From Plasmopara viticola (taxonomy: Eukaryota > Oomycota > Peronosporomycetes > Peronosporales > Peronosporaceae): a stretch of 64,000 nucleotides of DNA. Below are positions 9,593-23,819 of the stretch, in pieces; the first letter of the stretch is position 1, and each line of letters begins with the position of its first letter. The notes under the pieces were generated by a model. It had not been told where the DNA came from. It did not search any database and saw nothing but the letters and a program-made list of their open reading frames with translations. Made by a program: the position numbers and the translations under genes. The stretch covers positions 930,001 through 994,000 of the forward strand of contig MBPM02000002.1 in assembly GCA_001695595.3 (NCBI GenBank), given 5' to 3'.

Positions 9593-10272
9593 GTGGGTCA
9601 GGGAAGTCAAACACTTTGCTGTATAACAATCTCTGTGTGTAAATGTTTCACAAAGATTGTCAAATGCACAAAGACCAACAAGACGTTTAAAGATCACCTC
9701 GAAGACAATTTTGATAATGTCCAAGTCATTGAAGAAGGAATAGTTCCAGCAATGAGTGAATACGACTCTGAGACAAGCAAATAATTTTTTTAGACTTGGT
9801 AGTGAAGCCAAAACGAACCCGAGCTCAGATCTCGCAAATAAGGTTGAAAGTCAAAGATACTTTAGCATTCAAAAGACTATTCGAATTGATTCACAGCATG
9901 TGATACTTGGTCGAAATTTGACTCAGCGAGACCTTAGTATCGTTTGTAGGGATTTCCCAACTGATCTAGATTCTAGCGCACCGCCAGAATTTGCGTGCCG
10001 ATAAACGAATGCCATCTACTAAGTAAGCTCGCTGATGCTTTAAGAGAGAAAAACAGAGATTATTTAACATAACTTGACAGGCTATTCGTACGATATAAGA
10101 TTCGCAATAGATCTGTTTGTAAATTGAAGGAATCAATAGCTGTGTGTGCTATGACTAGAAAGTACGAACCCTGGATTGGCTGGCAGGGCAAATATACAGA
10201 TGACACCCTTTCAACTCTAAATGCAAAGATCTTTTCTTCAGAAGAAACAAAGATTTGTTGGCAGCAGTGACT
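9593..10272 (+). pseudogene. unassigned coding-like fragments
   Basis: Three plus-strand open stretches follow closely: 9593-9784 (HLEDNFDNVQVIEEGIVPAM), 9756-10004 (ILGRNLTQRDLSIVCRDFPT) and about 10068-10272 (KYEPWIGWQGKYTDDTLS). Their composition looks like real protein, but they lie in different frames and no family is recognised. They may be the last relic of the viral element, or exons of a decayed host gene. Confidence 0.25.
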
Positions 10273-13200
10273 ACCATAGATGCTAGACAGAGCGCTCCAA
10301 TTGTTAATCACATTGCTTCAGAGTGAGCGTTGTGGCTACAAAGGTGAGTGAAATACTTGTACGAATGGACCGCCAACCGCGGGTATCAAAAGCGTGCAAG
10401 TGGGTAGCTCATATCAGTAAGCCACAATGAGTAGCACGGGTCCTAAGGTATCAAAATCATAATTATTCGAAGAGTGTAAAGCTTTTAGATCCCTGGCTGG
10501 TTAAAATCTATAGATTTGTCAGAAAAGTGTTTGTATGATCTCTCAAGAAGAAATATAATTATATATCTCTGCTACCACATACTCTTCTCAACCCTTTAAA
10601 AGCACGCGCGCAAAAGCCATTTATACAGCTCACTAGCTCGTCACCTGAAGCTGTCTAAGCTGTATACTTCGTCGCGTACAAGACATTCTCCTCATGCCGA
10701 AGGTACAAGGAGTGGACGACGAATATAGTTGATTAAATTAATAAGAATCGTACGTGCACTTTGGCTCAAAAATCTCGAAGGATCCCGAATGTTTTATAAA
10801 CTCATTTACAAAGATCGAAGATATGATGCACAAGTCTCTATAATTGAAACTTTACTGCATAGATGAGTGAGGCTCGAAGTACTGTCTCATCAGGCAATAG
10901 CCGATGTCACGAAAGCAGTGTGGGCTCATGGTTGCTTTTTAATTAAAAAACGATGAACGAAATGGCTTGGGAGCCATACCTTCGTCACAGACTTTCTGCT
11001 CTTATAAGACGAGTGGTAAGCGGCAAACAGCTAGTGCCTTTTAATGAGGCAAAGCTAAATTGATATCGCGGACGCCAACTTGGCGTGTGTCGAATTAGCT
11101 AAGACATTAAATTAATGGGGTGAATAAGCTAAGCATAAGAAAGTAATTGGAGAATAGTAATTCGCAAGGAGGTTGAGAGGAATAATACAGGGTCTGATGA
11201 TTGTTGTTCATACTAGTAAAATCTATCATTTAGATTGTAATTGCAAAATTTTTGTCGCACCTGCGTTTTATCGATAAACTTAGATATGTTCAGAGGACCC
11301 CCATGGCGTTTCAGATGATAATTGATTAAATTACGACTTTTGGAATGTTGGTGAGGGCTTTCACATTGAGTCTAATGCCGATGCGCAGTCTGGCTCGTAT
11401 TTGTCTTAAGTATAGAACAAAGATCAGAGCAACAAACTCACGAGACTCCGAGGCATGTGGCTACCGCAGATACCTCAGTGGTCCCGAGGATGCGCAGCAT
11501 TTACTTGCTAAAAAACCCGCCGCGACTTTTGCGCGCTTAATTGAGTTCGAAAATGATTTGAAGGATCATTGTCAGCAGAGGATGATAAAATTTCCAAAAG
11601 CAATACCGCCGGCTTCTACCTTGTCCAATATTCAACTGTTCACGGTGAGCGTACGTATATTAGCTAATACCATATTTTGTATTTTACTTACTTATGCCAT
11701 TAACCTAGTCGACTAATAACGTTGCCGTTACGATCGATAGGTGCCGAGATGTTCTAAGTGTGCTCGCGGATTAGTCAAGGGAGCCCTATGTGACTCCAGA
11801 AATTTACTATATGATATTATTTGCGAACGTCTCTCGGAATAAAGTAACGCAGGCGGGAACCTCAGATCTGCGTGAGAAACGTCAAAAACGCCATTATGTC
11901 CGCCTTATTTAACAGAGATCGTCTTGAAACCTATCGTAGCTCGGTGTGAGAAAGTGCAATTGTCACTCAAGCTATATAATGAAAATGAAACGTCGTACTT
12001 TACGTGGGGTGAAAATAGTTTCTTGCACCGCAAAAAAAATCTAGCCAGCAGACAAAATGGGATTGTCTAGCGGGTGTACTCACACGACCGCATGCAACTT
12101 AGGGCTCGTTAGTCGCAATAGTTCTGAGTGATGACCTTTTTAGTGCGGCAAAAATGGCCTCAAAATCTCTTTAAAATGTTAAAGGATTTACATTAGTGGC
12201 TCTATAACTCTTGGAAGGCGAGTAGTTTCGTCCAAAAATCGTAATGTACTAGATGAATTCTTGGTGCTCTTTCACGCTAACTAAAATTAAATTCGCTCAG
12301 GCTATTCCCTTGGCTGTAGATCATCATAATGGGTAATTCACACCTTTTTTACAAAGGGTGATCTGGACCGTCAGCTAACGCAAGCCTTTTTACCGCTCAA
12401 TGATACGGACAATGTGTGCTTACGCTTTCTTAAACCCGCCCGAATAAAAAGAATTAATAGAAATTGTCAAGCGATACGAATTTCGCTGACACGGAGGGCC
12501 ATATTCCATTCTCTACCAGCTTCATTTATCGTTTCTTTAAATTGGACTACGTATGAGCGACTTTCAGATAAGGGTGCTCCTAACAGACCCTGCCTCTCTT
12601 ACGAATCCCGTGAAAGTTGTTTTGATTGTCGAGCTTAAGTTTAGGTGGTTCGGCTTCTAAACCAAGTGGCCATCAGGCGGTCCGGTTTTGGTAAATATCA
12701 TTGTTGCTGATGATGTGAAGAGAAAAAAACATTAAGCTGAGGGTCAGTGAACAAATTTACAATGATACGTTATCTATAATGATACCGCGATTTGCAGCTA
12801 GGATGTTATCCGCGTCATGAGCACTAAAGCTCAAAGACGCAAAAGCTCACAGCCAACTAGTCGTCTGGTATGCTGCGGGGGTGAGGCAGCATCATGTCAA
12901 AGTAGGGCAGCCTACTAGAGAAGTAAAACAATTTTTTTCATCCTTAGAGAAAATCGTGAGGCCGACAAGACTTTGTCTCAAATCGCTTTGTGCTCTTGAA
13001 TAAGATCTCAAGCCTGACTTGCTTGCCGTTTACAAAACTTAAGTAACCTTTTATCTATTGATATTTGTTTTGATGTAGGTTTAATGTTTTACAGCTAAAG
13101 AAAGTGAGCATACCTATAGGCTTAGCAAGTACACTACCATCGCTCACCTAGTGACGGAAAGGAGTTTCACTTGTCGTACGATTCCGGTAAATTGTTTGTG

Positions 13201-16200
13201 AAGGGCTTTGGTTCGGCGTGACCAAAGAGCTCCAATAAAAAAACTGCTTTGAGATTAAAGACCTTCACGTTTTTACGCATTACATCTTGTGGAGTATTGG
13301 TGAGTCGAAAGTCTAGCTCTGCTTGAAAATAAAGACAAGTATGGTTCAAAGATTTAATCGTGTCGGTCGTCTTCTTGACAATGAAATGCCGTCAATGGCG
13401 CCTATGGAGACGAGGACAAGAGTCTGAAGTGTGGACTGGCACATAAACCGCTGAACAATACTCCAAAAAGCAGTATTTTTCTAGGACAGTGATTGCACAA
13501 TCGGGTTTAAGCCAAGGCAGTATGGGTGAGGATCTTCGAGTGGCACGTTATAGCTCGTAAGACATACCACTTCTGCACATGATGAGCGAAACAATTAGTT
13601 TAAAGCCTCGACAGACAAGGTCGAGTCCTCACCATTGTATGTATTGTCGCAGAAGCACTGATTGCTACTCGTAGGAACAATCAGGATTTGCTGCATGACT
13701 AAACAGCATCGATAATTCAAAGTCAAGAAGCAAGGGCGAATCCCAATCTTTGCACCCGGAGCTTTTTCTACCATATTGACTAAGTAGCACCATAACACGC
13801 AGAATATCGCTAAACGCGTTAGATGTAAAACACTGCCGATGTACGTGAAGTGACAAATGACTTACTGACCAATAAGTGTGAAAAAAATTGCGGCATACCA
13901 TACACGAAAAATGACTGACGGCTTCCAAGGCATAAAAGTTGCGGTGGGAACTATTTATGCGACATGCTCAATCTGAATTTATATGGCTTAAGTCTGGCTC
14001 GACATTGCTGGCCGGAGCCAACACATCTGGGAAGCTTCCTTCTGACGCATGAGATGCGGCCCATACTACGCTGAGCGGGAAGGGATTAGCAAAATACTTC
14101 GTTGGTCGCTAATGTAGACGCCGGATCGTCAATGCATCATCATTTTAACACAAATTCGACATGGAACATTGGTAGACTTGTCAAGAATTAGACAGCGTCA
14201 CATGGCGTATTAAGCATAGAGTCGTTGGCCAGAAAAGAAACTTCATTTTTTGATTAATAGAACAGACCGATCCACAAAAATCTAGACTTCACCGTGATCT
14301 ACCGAAATGCCACTCTTTCTATTAAAACTTGGATGCATGTTTTCTTGTAAAGTGTGCTAGCAGGTAAAAATCGCGGCAATTTTGCCGTACCATTGGAATG
14401 CTTGCTGATGTCATTGCACAACAGCATATGGTTGTTGCTGCTTTATCGAGTAACCTTCATTATTTTCTGGTCTGTGCCGTTATTAGTTATCGAAGTCAAG
14501 ACAGAAGCGCTGGTTCTCCGTGGACTTAAACAACGTAGATCGCCAGTGCCAGTTTTTTCGATCCAAGCCCTCCAATTTATGGGGTTTTGGAGGAAAAAGC
14601 TTCTAAGATGCTCGGCTCTAGGCTAAGCACGTTCAAATAGAGCGAGTGAATTATGTCGTCGAATATGTGTTGTACAGACTGCGCGTGGATAATATAAGAC
14701 GATAGAGGACCACATAAGTTATATACGCTAGATATGATGCATGAGCACACCCTTACATTTAAAATATTGTGGTCCTTGTTTGTGGGGGGAAGCCGAGCAT
14801 CTCGCCGACATCAGTTGTCTCACAATGCGTAAGCAAGTTAAAGACGTTATGACTAACACACACGGGACAATAAACGTATAAATGCTTAGATGTATCTCGA
14901 CAAATGCAGTAAAATTCGCCAATACGACTTTTAAGCGGTCATGCTTTTTTTATTATATCATCCGAGTTCAAAGTTAAAGACTGAGATTGTACGCCTGACG
15001 TTTGTATCGAGCGTTCACATATAGTGACTACAGGTGCCGCTTCACTCAGACGTCAATCTTGCAAAATCTTCATCAGAGTGCAGGCAGAGTCGACTGATTC
15101 TTTGTACTCAGCCTTTAAAAGGCACCCCGTCATCCTCAAGAGGCGTGAGCACCACTGGTACGGCTCATAGTATCGGCAAAAAGCCTTTATCTCCTTGAGC
15201 TGCCAAACATTTGCGATAGTTTATACCAAAGAATAAGCTTACGGAAAAAACAACTTGGATATACGAATTGCGCGTGCCTGAGCCCCAAAGATATAGGCGC
15301 CTTATTTTTCTCGGTGTAGCTTTCGATCAATGACAGCCTGCGAGAATTTGCAAGCTCAAAATCAGTTGACATTCATTCCAATGTGGTGCACTTTGTACCC
15401 CCGCACTTCATCAAAGCTTATTGCTACGGGCACGGAGTGCGTTGGGTGCGCAGTAACATCCTCGGATGCAATCAGCACATTGTGTACAAAGCTCTGAATT
15501 GTGAGCGATTGCTTTGAAGTGCGCATCATACGCAAAGTACAATTCAAGAAAGAATCAGCCGATTCTAACGAGTCACAGTATAAACAATGAGGTCAAGAGA
15601 AATTCTCATCTTTTTTTTCTGTTACAACTATGGAGAGTCATAGTAGAGCATTAAACGTGAGTTTTGTAATCTTTGAGTTGACGGTAACCGACTTGCGTGC
15701 TCTATGTGTGATCGACGCTAGCAGACGGCAAAGCGTATCTATGTTGTGTGATTTCAAGTCATGGCTTATGAATTAGGACTATTGTTAGTGCAAAACCTCA
15801 CGATCTACAAGGAATAGACGGCGAACAAGCTTGCCAGTGTCATTGTACTTGTACCATGAGTTTAGTCTTAGCCCACAGAAAAAACCCTTGGCAGGCAACA
15901 CTTAGATTGTGGTGAATTTAAGGTCCTCAAAAATTGAGCTTTGAAGCTCATTTAACTAGATATGCGGGCTTAAAGAGCTGCACAAGTCACAGAGGTGATG
16001 TTTGGTACACAAAAATTTGTTTAATAGACAGCAAGATTGAAGGGAAGTTTTGATCCGTATGCATTCGCCAAGTCCATAGCTCCAAACTGTGGGAGCGTGA
16101 AAAAATTACGCAAATTCGATCGATATTGTGTGGCACAATTCACCTCAAATTTCGATCATTTATTCGAATGAAGTGCTTAGTACTGTGATACTAGCAGAAG

Positions 16201-19200
16201 CAGTACTTGTTCTGCTGACCAATCCTTATTGTATGTTGCAAGTGAACAATATGTTCGATGGTAATTATCGGCATACCAGAATTTTCTTGTTGATCACTAT
16301 AAGTTCTTGAATCATAAAGCCGGCTTTCTACTCTTCAAAATAAACAAACTGAGACAGCCAGGGGCTGCGTAAGCGCAAGAAAACACGATTGCTTAGAAAA
16401 GGTTTGCTGCAAGGCATAAACCGCTTACCAGTTACCTTAGCTAAAAAATTGACTGGACACAAAGATCTACGATTGCATGTACTTGAAAATTATTCTTTTG
16501 AATCGCCGAGACGATGTACGGCCAAAGATCCGTCCTGTTGATTAATCTAAATGTGTACGAATGCAATCGAGCAAGACAATGATGTGTACACAAAACTACC
16601 ACTTAAACGGATAATTTTGGTATTTGATCAAGTTTATTCATTTTTTTGTAGAAGTTTTCATAGGAAGAAAGAGTATGGTCCGGCTCACATCATCGGTCTT
16701 TTTAAATCATGCTCGACGTACTCAGCACTATTTGCGGGTGTCGAAGAGGTTTAAGACCCTCAGAATTACAAGTTTCATGACCTTGCTGTTAAGGCAAGTA
16801 CGGGAATTAATAAGGCGGATGACTGTACTCCAGCCGCCAGTATAAGACTGAACGGCTTAATTAAATAAGTATGTGCAATTTAGTTTGAGTAAGCGGCCGT
16901 ACCTGAACTGCAAAACAACAGGTAGCGATTTCCCAACGCAACTTCGGGAATCTTGAGCTGTGACGTGTAGCTGCCGAATCGCCAAGACAATCATTGATAG
17001 CATGGCTAAAGGTGTTAATCTCTCCTCACGGTCCAAGTTTGCTACAAAGAAGCTGCAACCTGGCCGTTGGGACCGCCTTCTAGAGCAATCACATGCACGT
17101 GCATTTAGTCAAAATATTTTCTCTTTATCACACAGCAGCTAGCCTCCGATGACACCCCCTGACTTCTGTCTTAGTAGCGCTTCATTCGTAGTGTGCAGTG
17201 AAGCAGAGAAACTTTCAAGAAGACCATAAGGTTTTGTAAAGTGAGGCGGCTAACCCGTATCCTAAGAGTATAAGAGCTGTACAGCACGATCGCTTCGAGA
17301 CCTCTGCGTTTTATATCTAAAAATTTCGGACGCTTTGACGGTACCGGTCGATTAGCCGGACATTTGGGTACCGTGAAACTCAAGCCCAGAGACCAGGTTT
17401 TAAGCTCTCACTATAAAATACAAGTCATCCAAAGATGAATTATTTCAGATCTGCTAGATGGGCTAAATTCATCCTTTCCTTTGCAATTGAAAGAAATTTG
17501 TCTGTTGAGGTCAAACTTGAGCACCCTGAAGGATTGCCAAAAACAAGAGTATAGTCTCCAATTAAAATGCGGTGGTAACAACACGGAAAACTATACTCGT
17601 AGCGATCCTTGTTGTCTGCTATTACGAGACCATACACATCCTTAAGCAATATTAAATCAGGGCTACAAAGAAAAAATAATGCAAAAGTAATTCTTTTTCA
17701 GCAAAACGGTTAATTAGAATTGGCAGATCATCTTGAGCAAAATGTTAGACCATATAGCTCTCATTAAATACTAAGATAATCTTCAATCGATAAGCAGCTG
17801 AAAATGCTATGTGTGCTACCATGGTGCGGCTTAGAGCACTATCAAAATGGTTTTAGACTCTATTACTCCAGAAAAACCTTGCGTTCTAGAAAACAACTGC
17901 GGACAACCGAAATAGATATGGCTGATGCTCTGAGAAACGAAAGGCAATTGTTGTTAAGGTTTGTAAAGAAGCAACTTTAAGTATCCCTGTGCTAGTGAAG
18001 ACCTGGGTTTCAGTTTGGAATTTCAGCAGCGACAATTCTTTGTCTAACGCGGACAAGTAATTTTGACCCTGGTCATTACTCATATTTTAATGCCTTTGTC
18101 CACTAATTATATTATTTATAAATACTACAAAAAAGGTCCTGCCAATGCCCTGATAAAAATGTCTCTTCATTTTAGCGAAACGACATTTAACGATTAGCCA
18201 GGCCGATAGATGACAAACGCTATAATGTTTCTTTTTGGAAAAATCAATTAGGATTCGTAAAAGCGTACTCAATCAAGCTCGTTATTTTCTAGTGCTATTA
18301 TAGTCATGCTGACGAGAGTATACATTGTAGCGAGGTGTGAGATAAGTAAAAAATAAGGCTAACAGGAAACGATATACCAAATGTTTTTGATTAACAATTC
18401 TTGTAGAGGATACAGTGTACACCCATCGTGCATGATGCATATGCAAGCAAAAAGTAGACTGCATACCAAAAAATGCATAATAGCTACATTTATATATACC
18501 ATAGGGGTCAGCCTTGAAATGCGCGATGCTTTTGTAGTCCACGTTAAGAACAAATATATTGTACTAATGCCAAGAAGAACTTACTATTGTATCGCATATT
18601 CTATTTTATAACAAAACATCTCGAACTCTTTTAAATTCTCACCGACAAGCAAGATAAAAAACATGCGGCAGCTTTGCACCTGTCTTTACAGCAGTTGGCG
18701 AGGGTATTGTAACCAAAATACAAACAAATCGCTTGCCATTTTTGTTCATGTCACCCATACTTACTCCTCGAATATCAGATATGACGATAAGGCTTTTGAG
18801 TCAAGCTAGTTTTGACAACAATTCTTGCTCTAAATGCATTTTTTTGCCAGTATTAGTGACCAGTGTATGCTGGAGCGCTTGTGGCACTCTCCATCAATTC
18901 TTTACTCGAACACGGATATACCTGAGGATCACCGGCACATTGATGGATAGAAGCGCTTTCTTTCCCGTAATAAGGTAGACGCGTCCATAACACGAGGGCC
19001 TCTTTCGTGGGAAAAAGTTAGCGTACAATTTAAAGTGCTTAATACCCAAAAGCGAGCTCTGACCGTGTTAAGGTCGGATAGAAAACACGAATGTAAGTGC
19101 AAAACGATTGGTGAGGCTGCGGTTCCTCTTCGGGCACCAACTCACTCAATCTTTTCACCACCCATCAAAGCAGTAAAGCTCTTGTCCAATTTCTTTAAGG

Positions 19201-22200
19201 CAGAGTATAGCGTGTAGATTTTGTTTAGAAGCTGAGTGATCTCCCAGTCGAAAGAGTCAGTACTCGTTTCTTGAATTAGGCAATAAATCTTAACCACCTA
19301 TAGCGACGAAGTACGCGCGGGCGTTGCTTGTATGTTAATGTTCCATTAAAAATAACCTCTCTTGAGAAAGCTGCCAAAATGACGTCGAATGTCAAATCTA
19401 ACTTTCAGGGAGGAGGAGGCGCGCAGGGTCTTGTTTAGCAGGTGGTGTAGTCTACATGGATATAGTCTATGCCGTAGGGAGAGCTGAACTTTGGAGCTGC
19501 TGGCAAGGGTATTGGCATCTGTCAATGCTTCAGCTGTGATGGTACCAACTTTTTGCGGCTGGGGTCTTCCCTGAAAAAAGCGCACTAGCGATCAGGGAGC
19601 TTAAATTCTACGATTGACCAGCTGTTTGGTATACGACACTAATGATGAGTCCTGCAGGGGACAAATAAAATCTGAAGAACTTTCATTAGGGTTTGGAAGC
19701 CAATAGCGCTTAGCCCCCAAAAGGCCTGTTCACTCTGAACAACTTTTTGCTTGCAAGTCGGTTTTACTGAACGTCCAGGAGTTTTAGCAAGTCATGGACA
19801 GTCCTTATCGACTGAAAATTACGCTTTTTTTGCTTTCCTGTCATAATTTGGCCACGTGATGATGATACCAGTATAATTTTGTGAGTCTTTGCTTCCCAAC
19901 GGGAGCAAAAGCCATATACATTATTCTTTAAGTTATTCTTTCTACTTTGACGGCGTCGAACGCGGTTGAGTTAATAATCACGATCACCTTAAGTATGGCT
20001 TTATTGGAGCGTTAGGTTGATTGAAGGGTAGACACACCTGCTTTGCTTCTTGTGGAGTTTATATTTCTAAGCGCTATTGCGCGAATCGATCAATGTACTA
20101 CACATCAAATAAGGCTAATGGTGACAAGGACATGATCCTGGAACATGGCTTGGCAGAAATACTTCAGATTGGTTTTTGTCGGATGTAGCACATACAAGAT
20201 GACAATTACATACTGAGCGAAGCTTATAGAAAGCAAAGTTCACTGAATTCCGTTTATGGCTTGGTTAGCTTAAATTCTAAGACAGTTTATGCGAGGCCTC
20301 GACGCTGCTTGTGAGCTGTCATGTGAGCCATAAGGCGGTTTTGTAATAAGCATCAATAGCTGCATTGCGTTTGAGGCATGACTCACGGTCAGTCACAGTA
20401 TTAATGCGAGGCCTTGCTGGGTGAACATTTTTCATTGAATACCATGCAAAATTTTATTGGCTGTCGATCAAGGCATCGTGAACATTTTGCAGACGATGAA
20501 TTTGAAATGGCACGTCTCTTGCAGATCAAATTTCGTCATACCGAGTGCTTGGTGTACATGTGGCAAGACAGAGTCGGACTTAAGTCGAATACAGAGCTCT
20601 TCTTTTTTATGACATATATTTTGTTGCATGGGATTTAACCAGCTAGAACTTTCTGTTGGACGCATGTTTATACATATAAGTGTCGCAAGATTACATCGAC
20701 GGTAACGTATTTTCAGACAAATTGTCGGACAAAAAAGGTCAAATTTTTGCAATATGGGCTCTTATTCGCCGCAAATATGTGCTGGCAAACTGTCAGTAAT
20801 TGAGCTTTAAGGTTTGCGCATCAATGAGCTTCAAACGCTAGAAAAGCCTCGCTAACTCTCAAGGTACAAAAACTCTCAAGAAAAGCGAAAAAGTTTGGAG
20901 ACGTGTTTCTACTTGGTACTTATATAAGACTAGTTTCCTTTTAAATCGGTCGTCTGTCGCAGCAATTTTTTAGTCAAAAAAATCAGTAAGGTTAAAGAAG
21001 CCAATATATTCGCTTAAGATAAACAAACAATGTTCTTGGATAAAAAACGTGAATGACCTTGATTCAAAGAATAAAGTATCATTTGCTACAATAATCTACC
21101 TCCTGAATGGGTAGGCTTGAAGGAAAAAGAAATAAGAATGACTGTTCTATGGGACCTTTCGTTTGCCTGAAAAGGCGTGGGTCTTCAAAACACTGTTGAC
21201 CTCTTCAACTTGATGTCGACGCACTTGACATTCACACAGAGCGTCCAACGGTGTTTAATATTATCAAAAATGCCATTCTTATCATAATTCCAAGGTGTTT
21301 CTAGCAGCAATACCCCAGCTCAACCTGTCCAGTAATGTTAGCAACTGTGTCTTGTGGACCTATGCTATCCGCTTGAAATCCACAGCTATTCATACTATGT
21401 TACTCACATGTAACCCACTTTCGAAACAAATGTCTCTCAATACTTAAATAGCCGTCGAAGTTTGGCTACTCGCTAAGAGAGCCTTCGTATACCTACCGTC
21501 ATGGCGACACCAATACCTTCGGTACTTGTCGTTTGGTATTGATGAAGAATTAACCTATACACGCTTCCTTTCAAAGGAGCTGTACAAACGACAGGGAAGA
21601 CTTTTGTGCTAAGGTGAACGGCTGGTACCTTTGGTGTTGCCCTGCGAATCCATTCAGGGCTCGTGCTTTACTCGCAATGCCATTTTCAGGATCAAAGTCA
21701 AACTTGTCCATATCTAAGACTGGTGTTGACTTCGTGCTGTCAAAATCCTTTCACAGCTAGGTCTTTTTATGACCCTAGCGATGCTGGTAATCAAGATCGA
21801 TTAGTCGACATCGGAATAAAAATTTAGTTTAAGTTTCTGTGGTGTACCCTTTCACAAGCTAGTTTCGTTTTTGTTTGGATATATTTTAGTCGATAGCAAT
21901 CTTGTAATGACACAAAAAAGCTGAACTCATTGCAAGAATAAAATTTGCCGCTCGGGTAACTTTCTAAGTCTCGATACATCTAGGCGTGGAAAAATAAATT
22001 AATGAGCAAGCGATTTTACTTTGTGAAAAGAATGGCTGCTTTGAAAATCCTTCAAGACTCGAGATGACTTCAAGCTTGCAGTCAGCCGCTGCTGGTTCTT
22101 TTTATAGCTGCCAAGCTCTTATCATGTAAGCTCTCATGATGTATATCAATGACACTCTTGTTATAGAGTCTAAGCTTCTCCTTTGTAGGCGATTGCTGTC

Positions 22201-22742
22201 TGGGGTTGAGACATAAGCCATTATTACTATGAACAACTCGGGCGAGACGAAAGTGACTATTTGGAGTCAGGTGTGAATCATGTATCATAGCTTGCAGCAG
22301 AAGAAGCAGCGGGTTCTTTTTGATTTGCCAGCGCTTGAGTCCATTGAAGAAAGTCACGCAGAGCAGGTCCATCGATATCAATAATAGAAGTTTTTAAATC
22401 TCAAACAGCTATGCGTATGTGGAATCACAAAATAGCAAGCTTATTTGAGGTTGATGTACTTTTTCCCTGTCCATGTACACAGCAAGCATGATAATTGGCG
22501 GAGCTTGAGCTTTGGCAGATGAATTAAATTCCGTAGTCATTCCTTCTTGTTTTCGTGTAACAAGAAAGCTCAGATGAGGTGGGTTTCCGAGTTAATTGTT
22601 AAGCTTTCGGCCAAACCGTTCATATCCACCACGCACTAAGTAGTCATCTCTACCTTATCAATATCTCCACAGGTTGACACTATATGCTTTGCCGGCTCGC
22701 ACCCAGCAATAGGCGCTACTACCAAGTTTTCCGGAGTCTGGG
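10273..22742. other. 12.5-kb gene desert
   Basis: AT-rich sequence without a recognisable gene, RNA gene or intact mobile element. The longest open frames are about 60-125 codons and look random. One stretch, 11440-11640 (+), has protein-like composition (RRYLSGPEDAQHLLAKKPAA) but no known family. Near 21500-21660 the pieces ACCAATACCTTCGGTACTTG and GGTACCTTTGGTGTTG form a loose inverted arrangement, perhaps an old element edge. It is probably a graveyard of elements that have decayed past recognition. Confidence 0.5.
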
Positions 22743-22759
22743 CCGGCTAATCCTTAGAG
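22743..22759. repeat. left target-site duplication of SINE
   Basis: CCGGCTAATCCTTAGAG, which pairs with 23080-23096 (one mismatch). Confidence 0.6.
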
Positions 22760-23079
22760 ATTTAAGCTACCGGAACCCACGCGCTAGGACTAAGCTGTCT
22801 CTATCGCGGGATGCTGGTAGAAATCTGACTCATATTGGGACCGGGTTCCGTACCTCTCATTACAATATGGGGCTTTTTCTGTCAGTGGGGCGTCCCCCAC
22901 CCAGCCCTTTTATTACCCAATTGGGCGCAAGTTGGTAGGGCAGTCGCACACTCGGGTGTGATGGCTCATCCACTTTGATGACCTATCCCCGGCTGCCTTA
23001 ATTCGGATTCTATGGGTATCGAACTAGGTACCTCCCGGTCCTGGGTCTAACGGCTAACCGCTCGAGCCACAGGATTGGT
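22760..23079 (-). mobile_element. tRNA-derived SINE
   Basis: The element is flanked by a 17-bp direct repeat, CCGGCTAATCCTTARAG, at 22743-22759 and 23080-23096, with one mismatch. This is a target-site duplication. On the minus strand the head at the right end reads like a tRNA: GTGGCTCGAGCGGTTAGCCG resembles the RNA polymerase III A box region. About 45 bp later CTAGTTCGATACCC resembles the B box (GGTTCGANNCC). The body of about 320 bp has no coding capacity. It should be mobilised in trans by a LINE. SINEs with such heads are known in Phytophthora. Most likely a single insertion with its tail at the left side. Confidence 0.65.
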
Positions 23080-23096
23080 CCGGCTAATCCTTAAAG
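23080..23096. repeat. right target-site duplication of SINE
   Basis: CCGGCTAATCCTTAAAG, which directly follows the tRNA-like head. Confidence 0.6.
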
Positions 23097-23819
23097 CATC
23101 AGCTTGCTCGCAGCGCTCAAATACCGTAGAGGGTTTGTGCTGCTCGAGAGGAGCGTTTTCTCATTATTTTATTTGCAGCATGGCTTTCTCAAAGCGCAAA
23201 CTGCGCATCCTTTAAATGCGAATAGGTGATTTAGTCCAAAATAGGACCTTGAACGTAAGTCGTTGAGTTTTCCGCTAAGTCGAAAAATGACCACCTGGCG
23301 TGGTATGATTGCACAAAAGCTTACACGTTGAAGTCGTGCACGGATGTACGATCTTCTAATCAACAACGTCTTCTGCCAGTGCAATAAATTAGAATTCCAG
23401 GATTAATTAACAAAAACAAAATCCCCTACATCTTACTTACAATTACTTTGCGAAAGTATAACTCTTTCGATGCAAAGTGACTGTTCTTTTTTTTCTCTGG
23501 CTAGAGCTCGGCTTTATGTAGTGGCATGTTATAAACCTTCTTTTTTAGAATCGACTGCAAAGAAACTGAAGTTCTTAACACACCCATGCTACGCACATAG
23601 CTACATCGAACTTGCATGCAAAAAAGTTACTATTCGGAGGAAAATGCGTATAAGCGCAGCATATAACACGTATACTTTTTCATCAATTAAGGTTTTGGAC
23701 TTACGTCTCATATTTGCTTGACATGAAAAATGAGGTAGTAGTCAGATAAATAAATTTCATTACACTTTTATTCAGCAAATTGCCTAGCTACCGTTTCCTA
23801 TCAACTTGATCGCTAAGTT
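23097..23819. other. intergenic
   Basis: No supported gene. AT-rich spacer between the SINE and the 3' end of the LINE; it may hold the LINE 3' untranslated region. Confidence 0.4.

Noticed and set aside
11345..11716. A 123-codon plus frame with a Met start and hydrophobic N-terminus, considered as a secreted effector
   Set aside because: The N-terminus is not a convincing signal peptide and no RxLR-EER pattern follows.
23018..23079. A functional tRNA gene on the minus strand
   Set aside because: The boxes are imperfect, no full cloverleaf could be drawn, and the flanking target duplication shows a SINE.
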